Source of the DNA: an uncultured Prevotella sp.
GTDB lineage: Bacteria; Bacteroidota; Bacteroidia; Bacteroidales; Bacteroidaceae
DNA: 64,000 bases
NCBI GenBank assembly: GCA_900541575.1
Contig: UQKO01000002.1
Span: 36,951-100,950, forward strand
Direction of reading: 5' to 3'
Shown: positions 52,499 through 61,983 of the stretch, piece after piece
Layout of the letters: every line of letters starts with the position of its first letter
Numbering within the stretch: position 1 is the stretch's first letter
Program-made: the position numbers and the translations under genes
The notes under the pieces: generated by a model
What the model was told of the DNA's origin: nothing
Database searches by the model: none
Seen by the model: the letters and a program-made list of their open reading frames with translations, nothing else

Positions 52499-52592
52499 CA
52501 GCATACTTAACGTGCAACTATCCACAACCAAAAAGAATAACGGATTGAGAGCACACAAAACTCGAGAACATACTTCAAAACCTTACCACGAT

Positions 52593-55500
52593 ATGATTTT
52601 GTTTTTTTTGACTCCGCAGAAGAGTATCATCGCTACTCAGGTAGACCATGAACTCTCGCAGAACGAAGTGGAAGAACTCTGCTGGCTCTATGGCGGCGCT
52701 ACACTAGAAGAAGGTAGCGAGCTGAAGGGTTGGTATGTAGGCCCGCGCCGTGAAATGATTACTCCTTGGAGCACCAATGCCGTAGAGATTACCCAGAATA
52801 TGAATCTCCACGGCATTGCGCGTATTGAGGAGTACTTCCCCGTAAAGAGCGAAAAGGCGGAACACGACCCCATGCTGCAACGCATGTACAATGGTCTCGA
52901 CCAAAAAATCTTCACCGTCGACATTCAGCCCGCTCCTATCGAGTACATCTCCGACCTTGAGAGCTACAACGAGCAGGAAGGCCTCGCCCTCTCGCCCGCC
53001 GAGATTGAATACCTCCACGGCGTAGAGAAGCAGCTCGGCCGACAGCTCACAGACTCTGAAGTGTTTGGCTTTGCACAGATTAACTCTGAGCACTGCCGCC
53101 ACAAAATCTTCGGTGGCTCGTTCGTGATTGATGGCAAGGAAATGCCCTCATCGCTCTTCGCCATGATAAAAAAGACCACGAAAGAGAATCCTCACAAAAT
53201 CATCTCAGCCTACAAGGACAATGTGGCTTTTGCTCAAGGTCCCGTGGTGGAACAATTTGCTCCTGCCGACCATTCCACTAGCGACTGGTTCCGCGTGAAG
53301 GATATTGAGAGCGTGATTTCAATCAAAGCCGAAACTCACAATTTCCCCACCACCGTAGAGCCTTTCAACGGTGCGTCAACTGGTACAGGTGGCGAAATTC
53401 GCGACCGTATGGGCGGAGGTGTAGGTTCTTGGCCTATCGCTGGTACAGCCGTATACATGACAGCCTATCCCCGCCTAGATGGTGGCCGCGAATGGGAAGA
53501 CATCCTGCCCGTACGCAAATGGCTCTATCAAACTCCCGAACAGATACTGATTAAAGCATCAAATGGTGCTTCAGACTTCGGCAACAAGTTTGGCCAACCG
53601 CTCATCGCTGGTTCGGTGCTCACCTTTGAGCATCAAGAGAATGGCGAGAAGTATGGCTACGACAAAGTAATTATGCTCGCCGGCGGTGTAGGTTACGGCA
53701 CCAAGCGCGACTGCCTCAAAGGCACACCAGAGAAGGGCAACAAGGTGGTTGTAGTCGGCGGTGATAACTATCGCATCGGCCTTGGTGGCGGTTCTGTAAG
53801 TTCGGTCGATACTGGCCGCTATAGCAGTGGTATTGAGCTCAATGCCGTGCAGCGTGCAAACCCCGAAATGCAAAAGCGTGCAAACAACCTTGTACGTGCA
53901 CTCTGCGAAGAAGATGTCAATCCCGTGGTAAGCATTCACGACCATGGTTCAGCGGGTCACGTCAACTGTCTCTCAGAACTCGTGGAAGACTGTGGCGGAC
54001 AGATTGATATGACGAAACTCCCCATAGGCGATCCTACCCTCTCAGCCAAGGAAATCATTGCCAACGAGAGCCAAGAACGCATGGGCTTGCTCATTCAGGA
54101 AGAACACATCGAACATGTGCGCCAAATTGCTGAGCGCGAACGTGCCCCGATGTACGTGGTGGGCGAAACTACGGGCGATGCTCACTTCTCATTCGTACAG
54201 GGAGATGGCAAGCGTCCGTTCGACCTCGATGTGGCACAGATGTTTGGACACTCTCCGAAGACGGTGATGGTCGACGAAACAGTGGAACGCAAATATAAGA
54301 ACGTTACCTACGATGCCACGCACCTCGACGAATATATCAACCGCGTGCTCCAACTCGAAGCTGTGGCTTGTAAAGATTGGTTGACCAATAAGGTAGACCG
54401 CTCCGTAACGGGTAAGGTAGCACATCAGCAGACACAGGGCGAGCTACAACTCCCACTCTCCGACTGTGGCGTTGTGGCGCTCGACTATCGTGGCCAAAAG
54501 GGCATTGCCACCGCACTGGGACACGCTCCGCAAGCCGGACTAGCTAGTCCTGCAGCAGGCTCGGTACTCTCCGTAGCTGAATCGCTGACCAACATTGTAT
54601 GGGCACCCCTAGCCGAAGGTCTTGACAGCGTATCTCTCTCGGCCAACTGGATGTGGCCCTGCCGCAGTCAAAAGGGAGAGGACGCACGTCTCTATCAAGG
54701 CGTAGAAGCACTAAGCGACTTCTGCTGCGCACTCGAGATAAATGTGCCTACGGGCAAGGACTCGCTCTCGCTCTCGCAACAATATCCCAATGGCGAGAAG
54801 ATTATCTCTCCGGGTACGGTCATCGTAAGTGCTGGCGGCGAAGTGAGCGACATACGCAAGGTGGTTTCGCCCGTAATGGTGAACAACCCAAAGAGCACGT
54901 TCTATCATATCGACTTCTCATTCGACGAACTTCGTCTCGGTGGTTCTGCCTTCGCACAAAGCCAAGGTTGCATAGGCAGTGATGTGCCTACTGTAAAGAA
55001 TCCCGACTATTTCCGCGATGCTTTCAATGCCGTACAAGAGCTCGTCAACAAGGGACTCATCCTTGCTGGCCACGACATCTCAGCTGGCGGTCTTATTACG
55101 ACATTGCTCGAAATGACCTTTGCCAACACCGAGGGGGGTATCGACGTAAGTCTCGACAAGTTTAAGACCGACGACCTCGTGCGCGTGCTCTTTGCCGAAA
55201 ACCCCGGCGTAGTGGTACAGATTGCCGATGCCGACAAGAAGGAATTCAAGAAGATCCTCGACGAAGCTGGTGTGGGCTATGTCAAGCTCGGTACACCTGC
55301 CGAAGAACGCCAGATTATGGTCAGCTTGGGCGACGCCACTTATCAGTTTGGCATCGACTATCTGCGCGATATTTGGTACGAAACTTCCTACCTACTCGAC
55401 ACCAAACAGAGCCTTCATGGCTGCGCCAAGAAGCGCTACGAGAACTACAAGCAGCAACCGCTAGAATACCATATTCATCCCGAGTTTACAGGTAAGTTCA

Positions 55501-56294
55501 AGCAGTTTGGCCTCGACCCCAATCGCCGCAAGCCCTCAGGAATCAAAGCAGCTATCATCCGCGAAAAGGGTACAAATGGCGAACGCGAAATGGCTTATGC
55601 TCTCTATCTCGCAGGCTTCGACGTGAAAGACGTGATGATGACCGACCTCATTAGTGGTCGCGAAACCCTGGACGAAGTGAACATGATTGTGTTCTGCGGC
55701 GGATTCTCTAATTCCGACGTGCTCGGATCGGCCAAGGGATGGGCTGGTGCATTCCTTTACAATCCCAAGGCCAAAGAAGCTCTTGACCGTTTCTATGCCC
55801 GCGAAGATACGCTCTCGCTCGGTGTGTGCAATGGTTGTCAGCTCATGGTGGAACTCAACCTCATCAATCCCGACCACAAGAAGCGTGCTCACATGCTCCA
55901 CAACGATTCGCATAAGTTTGAAAGCGCATTCCTCGGTGTAACAGTACCTACCAATCGCAGCGTGATGTTTGGTTCGCTCTCGGGCGATAAACTCGGCATT
56001 TGGGTGGCTCACGGCGAAGGCAAATTCGACCTTCCTCTCCCCGAAGACGACTACAACGTCGTGCTCAAATACTCTTACGACGAGTATCCAGGCAACCCCA
56101 ACGGCTCTTCTTACAGCGTAGCAGGTATTGCTAGCCCCGATGGTCGCCACTTGGCCATGATGCCTCACTTGGAACGTGCTTTCTTCCCTTGGCAAACGGC
56201 CTACTATCCAGCCGACCGCTTGACCGATGATATCACTCCATGGATGGAAGCTTTCGTCAATGCCCGTAAATGGGTGGAAGCACACACAAAGTAA
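52593..56294 (+). CDS. purL: phosphoribosylformylglycinamidine synthase (single-chain)
   Basis: 1233 residues from ATG 52593 (MILFFLTPQKSIIATQ); a GTG at 52512 would add 27 atypical codons. N-terminal PurS-like part, FGAM synthetase core with FAQINSEHCRHKIFGG near residue 170, KAETHNFPTTVEPFNGASTG near 245, HDHGSAGHVNCLSELVEDCG near 450, and GHDISAGGLITTLLEMTFA near 825. The C-terminal glutaminase has LGVCNGCQLMVELNL near 1078 (catalytic Cys) and a late His/Glu. Fourth step of purine synthesis. Transcribed with its own promoter. Confidence 0.97.
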   Translation: MILFFLTPQKSIIATQVDHELSQNEVEELCWLYGGATLEEGSELKGWYVGPRREMITPWSTNAVEITQNMNLHGIARIEEYFPVKSEKAEHDPMLQRMYNGLDQKIFTVDIQPAPIEYISDLESYNEQEGLALSPAEIEYLHGVEKQLGRQLTDSEVFGFAQINSEHCRHKIFGGSFVIDGKEMPSSLFAMIKKTTKENPHKIISAYKDNVAFAQGPVVEQFAPADHSTSDWFRVKDIESVISIKAETHNFPTTVEPFNGASTGTGGEIRDRMGGGVGSWPIAGTAVYMTAYPRLDGGREWEDILPVRKWLYQTPEQILIKASNGASDFGNKFGQPLIAGSVLTFEHQENGEKYGYDKVIMLAGGVGYGTKRDCLKGTPEKGNKVVVVGGDNYRIGLGGGSVSSVDTGRYSSGIELNAVQRANPEMQKRANNLVRALCEEDVNPVVSIHDHGSAGHVNCLSELVEDCGGQIDMTKLPIGDPTLSAKEIIANESQERMGLLIQEEHIEHVRQIAERERAPMYVVGETTGDAHFSFVQGDGKRPFDLDVAQMFGHSPKTVMVDETVERKYKNVTYDATHLDEYINRVLQLEAVACKDWLTNKVDRSVTGKVAHQQTQGELQLPLSDCGVVALDYRGQKGIATALGHAPQAGLASPAAGSVLSVAESLTNIVWAPLAEGLDSVSLSANWMWPCRSQKGEDARLYQGVEALSDFCCALEINVPTGKDSLSLSQQYPNGEKIISPGTVIVSAGGEVSDIRKVVSPVMVNNPKSTFYHIDFSFDELRLGGSAFAQSQGCIGSDVPTVKNPDYFRDAFNAVQELVNKGLILAGHDISAGGLITTLLEMTFANTEGGIDVSLDKFKTDDLVRVLFAENPGVVVQIADADKKEFKKILDEAGVGYVKLGTPAEERQIMVSLGDATYQFGIDYLRDIWYETSYLLDTKQSLHGCAKKRYENYKQQPLEYHIHPEFTGKFKQFGLDPNRRKPSGIKAAIIREKGTNGEREMAYALYLAGFDVKDVMMTDLISGRETLDEVNMIVFCGGFSNSDVLGSAKGWAGAFLYNPKAKEALDRFYAREDTLSLGVCNGCQLMVELNLINPDHKKRAHMLHNDSHKFESAFLGVTVPTNRSVMFGSLSGDKLGIWVAHGEGKFDLPLPEDDYNVVLKYSYDEYPGNPNGSSYSVAGIASPDGRHLAMMPHLERAFFPWQTAYYPADRLTDDITPWMEAFVNARKWVEAHTK

Positions 56295-56303
56295 AAGGTT
56301 TAT

Positions 56304-56415
56304 TGGAGTTTGAAGGTTGGAGGTTATAGAGTAAGTTTTAAGTATTGAGGTTATAAAGTTAGACTACACCTCATAATTACTAAGATTATAACCTAAAGCC
56401 TTAAGACTCCAAACC
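56304..56415. terminator. imperfect AT-rich inverted repeat after purL
   Basis: TTGGAGTTTGAAGG (56304-56317) against CCTTAAGACTCCAA (56400-56412), and GGTTATA (56322-56328) against TATAACC (56387-56393), form an imperfect long hairpin 10 bp beyond the purL stop. It resembles the repeats at 13670-13765 in style and probably ends purL transcripts. Confidence 0.45.
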
Positions 56416-56493
56416 TACAAGAACTATAATCTAAACGGTGCAAAGCGCCATTCAACTCATCAACGGCGCGACAGCGCCCATAAACTTCTCCTC

Positions 56494-57123
56494 ATGTCCC
56501 TCGAAAAAATATTTGCAGAAAAACTGCTCAACGTAAAAGCTATTAAGCTTCAGCCCGAACAGCCCTTCACTTGGGCTAGCGGCTGGAAATCTCCCTTCTA
56601 CTGCGACAACCGCAAGACTCTTGCATTCCCTTCACTTCGCAGTTTTGTAAAGCTCGAACTGAGCCGCATCGTGGCTGAAAAGTATCCTGAAGCCGATGCC
56701 ATTGCAGGTGTAGCAACAGGAGCCATCGCTCAGGGTGCCCTCGTAGCCGATGCGTTGGGTCTGCCCTTCGCCTACGTACGTTCTAAACCCAAAGACCACG
56801 GCATGACCAACCTCATCGAAGGTGATCTGCAGAAAGGCATGAAAGTAGTAGTGATAGAAGACCTCATCTCTACAGGCGGAAGCAGCCTCAAGGCCGTTGA
56901 AGCCCTTCGTCAGCATGGTTGCGAAGTTATCGGCATGGTAGCTAGCTACACCTACGGATTCCCCGTAGCCGAAGAGGCATTCAAGGCAGCCCAGGTAGAA
57001 CTCACCACGCTGACCAACTACGAAGCCGTGGTAGAAGTAGCCCTCCACACAGGCTACATCAAGCAGGAGCACGTAGAACTCCTCCATCAATGGCGAGCCA
57101 ATCCTAGCGAATGGGGTAAGTAA
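56494..57123 (+). CDS. pyrE: orotate phosphoribosyltransferase
   Basis: 209 residues. Begins SLEKIFAEKLLNVKAIKLQP, then FTWASGWKSPFYCDNRKTLA near residue 25, AYVRSKPKDHG near 93, and the PRPP motif VVVIEDLISTGGSSLKAVEA near 122. Converts orotate and PRPP to OMP in pyrimidine synthesis. Complete; 199 bp after purL with its own hairpin spacing. Confidence 0.96.
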   Translation: MSLEKIFAEKLLNVKAIKLQPEQPFTWASGWKSPFYCDNRKTLAFPSLRSFVKLELSRIVAEKYPEADAIAGVATGAIAQGALVADALGLPFAYVRSKPKDHGMTNLIEGDLQKGMKVVVIEDLISTGGSSLKAVEALRQHGCEVIGMVASYTYGFPVAEEAFKAAQVELTTLTNYEAVVEVALHTGYIKQEHVELLHQWRANPSEWGK

Positions 57124-57201
57124 TCTATACTGACAAACATTGACACGCTTATAGGTTTTCCTCCCCCTAGGAGTAGCCTACAAGCACATATCCTCGATTG
57201 A

Positions 57202-57232
57202 TTAGGAGTTAAGAGCCCCTCTTAACTCCTAA
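57202..57232. terminator. hairpin between pyrE and the alkaline phosphatase gene
   Basis: TTAGGAGTTAAGAG (57202-57215) and CTCTTAACTCCTAA (57219-57232) form a perfect 14-bp stem with a 3-nt loop. It is followed by CTTTATCT. Likely end of pyrE. Confidence 0.65.
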
Positions 57233-57257
57233 CTTTATCTTATATCCTATCCATCGT

Positions 57258-58691
57258 ATGAAACGCATCTATAATATTATAGGAGTGAAGCACATCCTCA
57301 TACTCCTGCTCCTACTAACTACGCTACCGGCTTCAGCTCAAAAAGCCAAATACGTGTTTTACTTTATCGGTGACGGCATGGGCGTAAACCAAGTTAACGG
57401 CACAGAGACCTACCTCGCCGCACTCGAAGGACGTATCGGCGTGAAGCCGCTTTGCTTCACACAGTTCCCTTACGCTGCTCTCGTAACCACCTATTCGGGC
57501 ACCAACGGCGTGACCGACTCTGCCGCTGCAGGCACTGCTCTCTCTACAGGCAACAAGTCGAAGAATGGTGCCCTCGGCGTATTGGCCGACCAGACCACTT
57601 CCGTCAACAGCATTGCCGTATGGGCACAACAGAATGGTGCTGCGGTAGGAGTAAGCACAAGCGTTAGCATCGACCACGCCACACCCGCCGCTTTCTATGC
57701 CCATCAGGGCGCACGCGGATCCTACTATGCCATCGGTAAGGACATGATAAAAGCCAACTTCGACTTCTACGCTGGTTCGGACTTCCTACAGCCACAGGAC
57801 AAACACGACGCCTCGTCACCCACGCTCTACAAGCAGTGTGAAGATGCAGGCTACATCATCGCTCGCGGCTACAAAGACTATCAACGCAAGGCTCGCAAAG
57901 CCGAAAAACTCATTCTCTTCCAGACTCAAGAGGCTAGCAACCGCCAACGCAACTCTCTGCCCTATGCCATCGATCGCACATCGAAGGACATGACACTCCA
58001 AGAGGTAACCCGCGCCGGCATCAACTTCCTCACAAAAAAGAACAAGGACGGATTCTTCCTCATGGTAGAGGGAGGGAAAATCGACTGGGCATGCCATAGC
58101 AACGATGCAGGCACTGCTTTCCGTGAGCTCAAGGATATGGACGAGGCCATTCAGGTGGCTTACGAATTTTATGCACAGCATCCCGACGAGACACTCATCG
58201 TTGTCACTGCCGACCATGAAACAGGAGGACTATCCCTAGGCCGTGGTCCATACGAACTTCACACCGACCTCTTCCGCTATCAGCGCATGAGCACCGATGC
58301 CTACAGTCTCCACCTCAAGCAACTCAGCGAAAAGCTCGGAACAAAGTTTACATGGGACGTGGTCAAGGCCGATTTGAAGCAAAATTGGGGCTTCGACGCT
58401 GGTGTGAAAATCTCCGACCGCCAGAAAGACCGTCTCAAAGCTGCTTACAATGCAACAGTCAGCGGTGAAGCCAAAGACAAACAGTCGCTTTATGCCAAAG
58501 TGGACGCTCTAGCCGACGAAGCTCGCGAGATAATGGCCGAATGTGCCCTCATAGGATGGCAGAGCGGCGGCCATAGCAACGGATTCGTACCCGTATTCGC
58601 CATTGGTGCTGGTGCCGACCAATTCCACGGACAAATCGACAACACTGAAATTCCCGTTAAAATGGCTAAAGCCGCAGGATGGAAACATTAA
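57258..58691 (+). CDS. alkaline phosphatase (PhoA family)
   Basis: 477 residues. Signal peptide ending PASAQ near residue 28, metal site VFYFIGDGMGVNQVNG near 33, nucleophile motif GVTDSAAAGTALSTGNKSKN near 85 (Ser in DSAAAGTA), SIDHATPAAFYAHQ near 137, KIDWACHSNDAGTAF near 274 and TADHETGGLSLG near 316 (two His/Asp zinc ligands), ending WQSGGHSNGFVPVFAIG near 435 (final His). Periplasmic or outer-membrane phosphomonoesterase releasing phosphate. Monocistronic. Confidence 0.92.
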   Translation: MKRIYNIIGVKHILILLLLLTTLPASAQKAKYVFYFIGDGMGVNQVNGTETYLAALEGRIGVKPLCFTQFPYAALVTTYSGTNGVTDSAAAGTALSTGNKSKNGALGVLADQTTSVNSIAVWAQQNGAAVGVSTSVSIDHATPAAFYAHQGARGSYYAIGKDMIKANFDFYAGSDFLQPQDKHDASSPTLYKQCEDAGYIIARGYKDYQRKARKAEKLILFQTQEASNRQRNSLPYAIDRTSKDMTLQEVTRAGINFLTKKNKDGFFLMVEGGKIDWACHSNDAGTAFRELKDMDEAIQVAYEFYAQHPDETLIVVTADHETGGLSLGRGPYELHTDLFRYQRMSTDAYSLHLKQLSEKLGTKFTWDVVKADLKQNWGFDAGVKISDRQKDRLKAAYNATVSGEAKDKQSLYAKVDALADEAREIMAECALIGWQSGGHSNGFVPVFAIGAGADQFHGQIDNTEIPVKMAKAAGWKH

Positions 58692-58792
58692 CATTCGTGT
58701 TTCATCCAATCAAAATGCTTGATTTTTGTTCTGTTTTTCGCTATCCTCGCAAAAAAAAGAATTAAGCCGACTCTCTTTTTATAGGGAAGTAT

Positions 58793-58800
58793 TACTTTTG
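58793..58800 (+). promoter_or_regulatory. -7 element of the barrel gene
   Basis: TACTTTTG at 58793-58800, followed by CACAC, 92 bp upstream of the ATG. The -33 side is T-rich without a clear TTG. Confidence 0.55.
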
Positions 58801-58892
58801 CACACTCAACACGTGGAACGCGTGGTCCGAAGCCATTGTCTCCAACCAAGATTCTAGCTTCAAACATGATTTCCACATAAAGAAATATAGCA

Positions 58893-59435
58893 ATGAAAAA
58901 GATTTTACTTACTATCGCTGTGGCTGCAGCATCACTCTCTGCTAGCGCACAAGTTTATCTCGGTGGTGAAGTAGGCGCATGGCGCAACTCTGACGACAAC
59001 CACACAAGCTTTACCATCCATCCCGAACTAGGCTACAAGCTCTCCGATAAATGGGACTTAGGTATCGGCTTTGGTTATAACTACAACTACTATGGCTCCA
59101 ACAAAAAGGTACACAACGTAACCATCGATCCTTACGCACGTTGGAGTTTCGTAAAGTTCGGTCCTGTGAAGTTATTCCTCGACATGGGCTTCGGCATTAA
59201 CCCCGTGAAGACTAAGATTGAAGGCTTACCTTCACAGGATGCAGAAGTAGCATGGCGCGTAGGCGTAATGCCTGGCGTGAGCGTAGCTCTCAATAAGAAG
59301 ATTGACTTCATCGCCCACACGGGCTTCCTCGGCTACCGCGAAGCTGATGGTCGCAACAGTGCCTACGGAGAACAAGGCTTCGGTTTCACCCTCTCAGGCA
59401 ACGATCTCCTTTTCGGTATCGTATACAATTTCTAA
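58893..59435 (+). CDS. outer-membrane beta-barrel protein (OmpA/porin-like fold)
   Basis: 180 residues. Signal peptide MKKILLTIAVAAASLSASAQ, then about eight strands rich in Tyr/Gly/Asp (YLGGEVGAWRNSDDNHTSFT, WDLGIGFGYNYNYYGSNKKV), ending GNDLLFGIVYNF, a terminal aromatic signal. Matches small OMP_b-brl barrels. No enzymatic residues visible; role unknown, possibly surface structure. Confidence 0.85.
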   Translation: MKKILLTIAVAAASLSASAQVYLGGEVGAWRNSDDNHTSFTIHPELGYKLSDKWDLGIGFGYNYNYYGSNKKVHNVTIDPYARWSFVKFGPVKLFLDMGFGINPVKTKIEGLPSQDAEVAWRVGVMPGVSVALNKKIDFIAHTGFLGYREADGRNSAYGEQGFGFTLSGNDLLFGIVYNF

Positions 59436-59492
59436 TCATCAATACATCGCTTTGCAATGCCCCATAGGCCCTGCAAACATTGATACGTACAC

Positions 59493-59530
59493 AGAGACGC
59501 ACTCCACGATAGGACGTGCGTCTCTTTTTT
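59493..59530 (+). terminator. terminator of the barrel gene
   Basis: AGAGACGCAC (59493-59502) pairs with GTGCGTCTCT (59516-59525), then TTTTT. It begins 58 bp after the stop. Confidence 0.9.
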
Positions 59531-59597
59531 ATAGGCAAGCCTTTTCCTTTTTATCAACAATTCAAGTTCGGATTTAGTCAAGGCGGGGTGAATAATC

Positions 59598-59645
59598 GTG
59601 CAAGTCGAATGCAATCAAGCTTGCTTGAATTGCTGAGACGCAGCC
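59598..59645. repeat. dyad related to the leuS/cysN promoter element, without promoter
   Basis: GTGCAAGTCGAATGCAATC then AAGC-TTGC-TTGAATTGC and GAGACGCAGCC align block by block with the cysN dyad (GTGCAAG-CGAG, AAGC/GCTT, GAGCCGCAGCC). The promoter bases TAnnTTTG are missing here. It lies upstream of the dacB promoter. Confidence 0.5.
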
Positions 59646-59705
59646 GATAATGGCGATAAAAGCTTGCTGAAGTTAAAAACGAAACTTGAATCAACAACCC
59701 ACCCC

Positions 59706-59732
59706 TTGTCTGCTACGAAAATCGTAACTTTG
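59706..59732 (+). promoter_or_regulatory. dacB promoter
   Basis: TTG at 59706-59708, 16 nt, TAACTTTG at 59725-59732. The -7 fits well; spacing is a little short. It overlaps the start of a longer open frame, so translation begins downstream at 59788. Confidence 0.65.
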
Positions 59733-59787
59733 CAGATTGGTAAATCCGCACAACGGGCAACCAACAACGAACAATCCTACTATCCAT

Positions 59788-61029
59788 ATGCAACGTTATA
59801 TATTCTCGTTCATCTGCTTACTGCTTCCAATCCTTGCCGAAGCCAGCATCCCATCACTCCGTACCGACAGCATTCTCCCCGAAGACTCCGTACAAACCGA
59901 CACCATAGCCGACCGTATCGACACCTCCAAGCCCCTGCCGCAACGCTTGCAAGAACTTCTCGACAACGACATCTTCGACCGTACGCAAGTGGGCATCTAC
60001 GTGTATGACCTCACAGCCGACACCCTTGTATTTACCCACAACGAGCAGCAGTGTATGCGTCCCGCATCGAACGAAAAACTCATGACTGCCATCACGGCAC
60101 TCAACGATTTGGGCGTGCTCTACGAATACCGCACTCGCCTTTATACCACAAGTATCCCCGCCGATTCCGACTCCATCTTTACAGGTCACATCTACATTCG
60201 TGCAGGCTACGACCCACTACTCGACGGCGACGACCTCCGCGCTTTCGCACAAAGCCTAAAAGAGCATAGAATCTTTCGTTTGCAACAGCCCATCGTACTC
60301 GACTTATCGATGAAGGACGATAAACGCCTAGGCTGGGGATGGTGTTGGGACGATGACGAAGTGCCCACCACCCCCCTGCTCTATCGCAACGACGATAAAT
60401 TCACAGACAACCTTCGCCGCATCTTCCGCGAAGAAGGCATCGATTGGGACGGCACCGTGACAGAAGACACAACACCTAACACAGCCACGCTGCTTCTTAC
60501 ACGCACCCACAACATCGACCAAGTGCTCTTACCCATGATGAAGAAAAGCAACAATTCCATGGCCGAATCGCTTTTTTATCAGCTAGCAGCACAGAAAGGG
60601 AAGTCGCGAGCAGGGCGCAAACAAGCCGTGGCCCACTACAACGCACTCATCCGCCACATCGGACTCGACCCCACACACTATCAAATAGCCGATGGTTCGG
60701 GCCTCTCACTCTACAATTACCTATCGCCCGAACTCCTCGGCCGCATGCTCCGTTATGCTTACAACAATGACGACATTTATCGTCACCTCCTTCCCTCGCT
60801 CCCCATCGCCGGTGAGGATGGAACGCTCCGCAAACGCATGCGTGGCTCTGCAGCTCAGGGCAATGTACGCGCCAAGACAGGCACTGTAGAGGGAGTAAGC
60901 ACCCTTTCAGGCTACCTCACCACAGCCACGGGCAACTTACTCTGCTTCTCCATCATGAATCAAGGTATTCGCCACACCTCTACTGGGAGAAATTTCCAAG
61001 ACCGAGTGTGCAAAGCGCTCTGCAAGTAA
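59788..61029 (+). CDS. dacB: D-alanyl-D-alanine carboxypeptidase/endopeptidase (PBP4-like)
   Basis: 413 residues from ATG 59788; 17 upstream codons would start inside the promoter. Signal peptide MQRYIFSFICLLLPILAEAS, then the penicillin-binding motifs: PASNEKLMTAITALNDLG near residue 92 (SxxK, Ser nucleophile), KKSNNSMAESLFYQLAAQKG near 252 (SxN), RAKTGTVEGVSTLSGYLTTA near 362 (KTG). Trims or cleaves peptidoglycan peptides in the periplasm. The insert between SxxK and SxN is shorter than in E. coli DacB. Confidence 0.93.
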   Translation: MQRYIFSFICLLLPILAEASIPSLRTDSILPEDSVQTDTIADRIDTSKPLPQRLQELLDNDIFDRTQVGIYVYDLTADTLVFTHNEQQCMRPASNEKLMTAITALNDLGVLYEYRTRLYTTSIPADSDSIFTGHIYIRAGYDPLLDGDDLRAFAQSLKEHRIFRLQQPIVLDLSMKDDKRLGWGWCWDDDEVPTTPLLYRNDDKFTDNLRRIFREEGIDWDGTVTEDTTPNTATLLLTRTHNIDQVLLPMMKKSNNSMAESLFYQLAAQKGKSRAGRKQAVAHYNALIRHIGLDPTHYQIADGSGLSLYNYLSPELLGRMLRYAYNNDDIYRHLLPSLPIAGEDGTLRKRMRGSAAQGNVRAKTGTVEGVSTLSGYLTTATGNLLCFSIMNQGIRHTSTGRNFQDRVCKALCK

Positions 61030-61186
61030 AATCATCACCTCCTATATATATAAGGAGTAATGCGCTATATAGAAAAGGAATGAATTCACCACAAGTAACG
61101 CTATTTTCTCATACTAGGCATCAATCTAAAAAGCGTGTAAAAACCAAGTAAAAATCTTAGTAAAGCAAAAGTTTTCTCGCTTTCTC

Positions 61187-61217
61187 TTTGTACTTCAATT
61201 GCCTTGCACTATCTTTG
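61187..61217 (+). promoter_or_regulatory. promoter of the second ompH
   Basis: TTTG at 61187-61190, 19 nt, TATCTTTG at 61210-61217, with the block GCCTTGCACTATCTTTGCAC resembling the leuS/glyS/cysN promoters. 104 bp upstream of the ATG, so the leader is long. Confidence 0.8.
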
Positions 61218-61321
61218 CACATCAAAGGCGAGACCTAGGCCGGAAAGGATATGAGAAAAGATTCTCCATGGAGCAAAAATTTCGCCTTCTACCAACCCGA
61301 AATTAAAACAATACAGATAAA

Positions 61322-61879
61322 ATGTTCAAGAAACTATTGTTGCTCGTGCTCTTCGTAGCACCTCTGAGCCTCTGCGCTCAAAAGTTTGCCCACTTCGACT
61401 ATGCACAAATCATGCAGTCAATGCCCGAATACAAAACGGCAGCATCCGATCTCGAAGCATTAGGCAAAAAGTACCAAAGCGAAATCGAAGGTATGCAGAA
61501 GGAACTCCAGACCAAGGCTGAAAAGTACCAGAAGGAAGACACCGATGCTACTCCCGCCAACATCAAGGAGCGTCACCAGCAAGAGCTTCAAGACATGTAC
61601 CAGCGCTTACAGCAGGCTCAGCAGGACAACTCAGAACAGTTCCAACAAGAACAGCAGAAAAAGCTCCAGCCTATCACTCAAAAAGTGATGAATGCCGTAA
61701 ACACCGTGGCTCAGGAAGGAGGCTACGTATACATCGTAGATAAGAACGCCTCACAGCAGGCCGGCATCGTTATCAACGAAGCACTCAGCACCGACGTGAC
61801 CTCTATCGTCATGAAGAAGCTTGGCATCAGCGCTGCAGCCGCTGCAAAGACGAGCTCTGCTACTTCCACTAAGAAATAA
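61322..61879 (+). CDS. OmpH/Skp-family periplasmic chaperone (second copy)
   Basis: 185 residues. Signal peptide ending LCAQ near residue 20, strand KFAHFDYAQIMQSMPEYKTA, a long coiled coil rich in Gln/Glu (EFQQEQQKKLQPITQKVMN-type sequence near 100), and C-terminal GGYVYIVDKNASQQAGIVIN. Shares architecture with 35232-35744 but a different coil. Holds unfolded outer-membrane proteins. Followed by a terminator and then lolD. Confidence 0.9.
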   Translation: MFKKLLLLVLFVAPLSLCAQKFAHFDYAQIMQSMPEYKTAASDLEALGKKYQSEIEGMQKELQTKAEKYQKEDTDATPANIKERHQQELQDMYQRLQQAQQDNSEQFQQEQQKKLQPITQKVMNAVNTVAQEGGYVYIVDKNASQQAGIVINEALSTDVTSIVMKKLGISAAAAAKTSSATSTKK

Positions 61880-61902
61880 ATGGTATTAGATTCAATCTCA
61901 TA

Positions 61903-61945
61903 GGCGGTATATTGACTGAAAAGTCCATATATCGCCACTTTTTTT
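61903..61945 (+). terminator. terminator of the second ompH
   Basis: GGCGGTATAT (61903-61912) pairs with ATATATCGCC (61927-61936, one mismatch), inner GACT/AGTC, then CTTTTTTT. It begins 24 bp past the stop. Confidence 0.8.
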
Positions 61946-61983
61946 GTCAACAAATCATCTTCCACCATTAACCCCACATTGAA

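Noticed and set aside
55536..56285. 249-codon minus-strand frame inside purL
   Set aside because: Antisense shadow of the PurL glutaminase domain.
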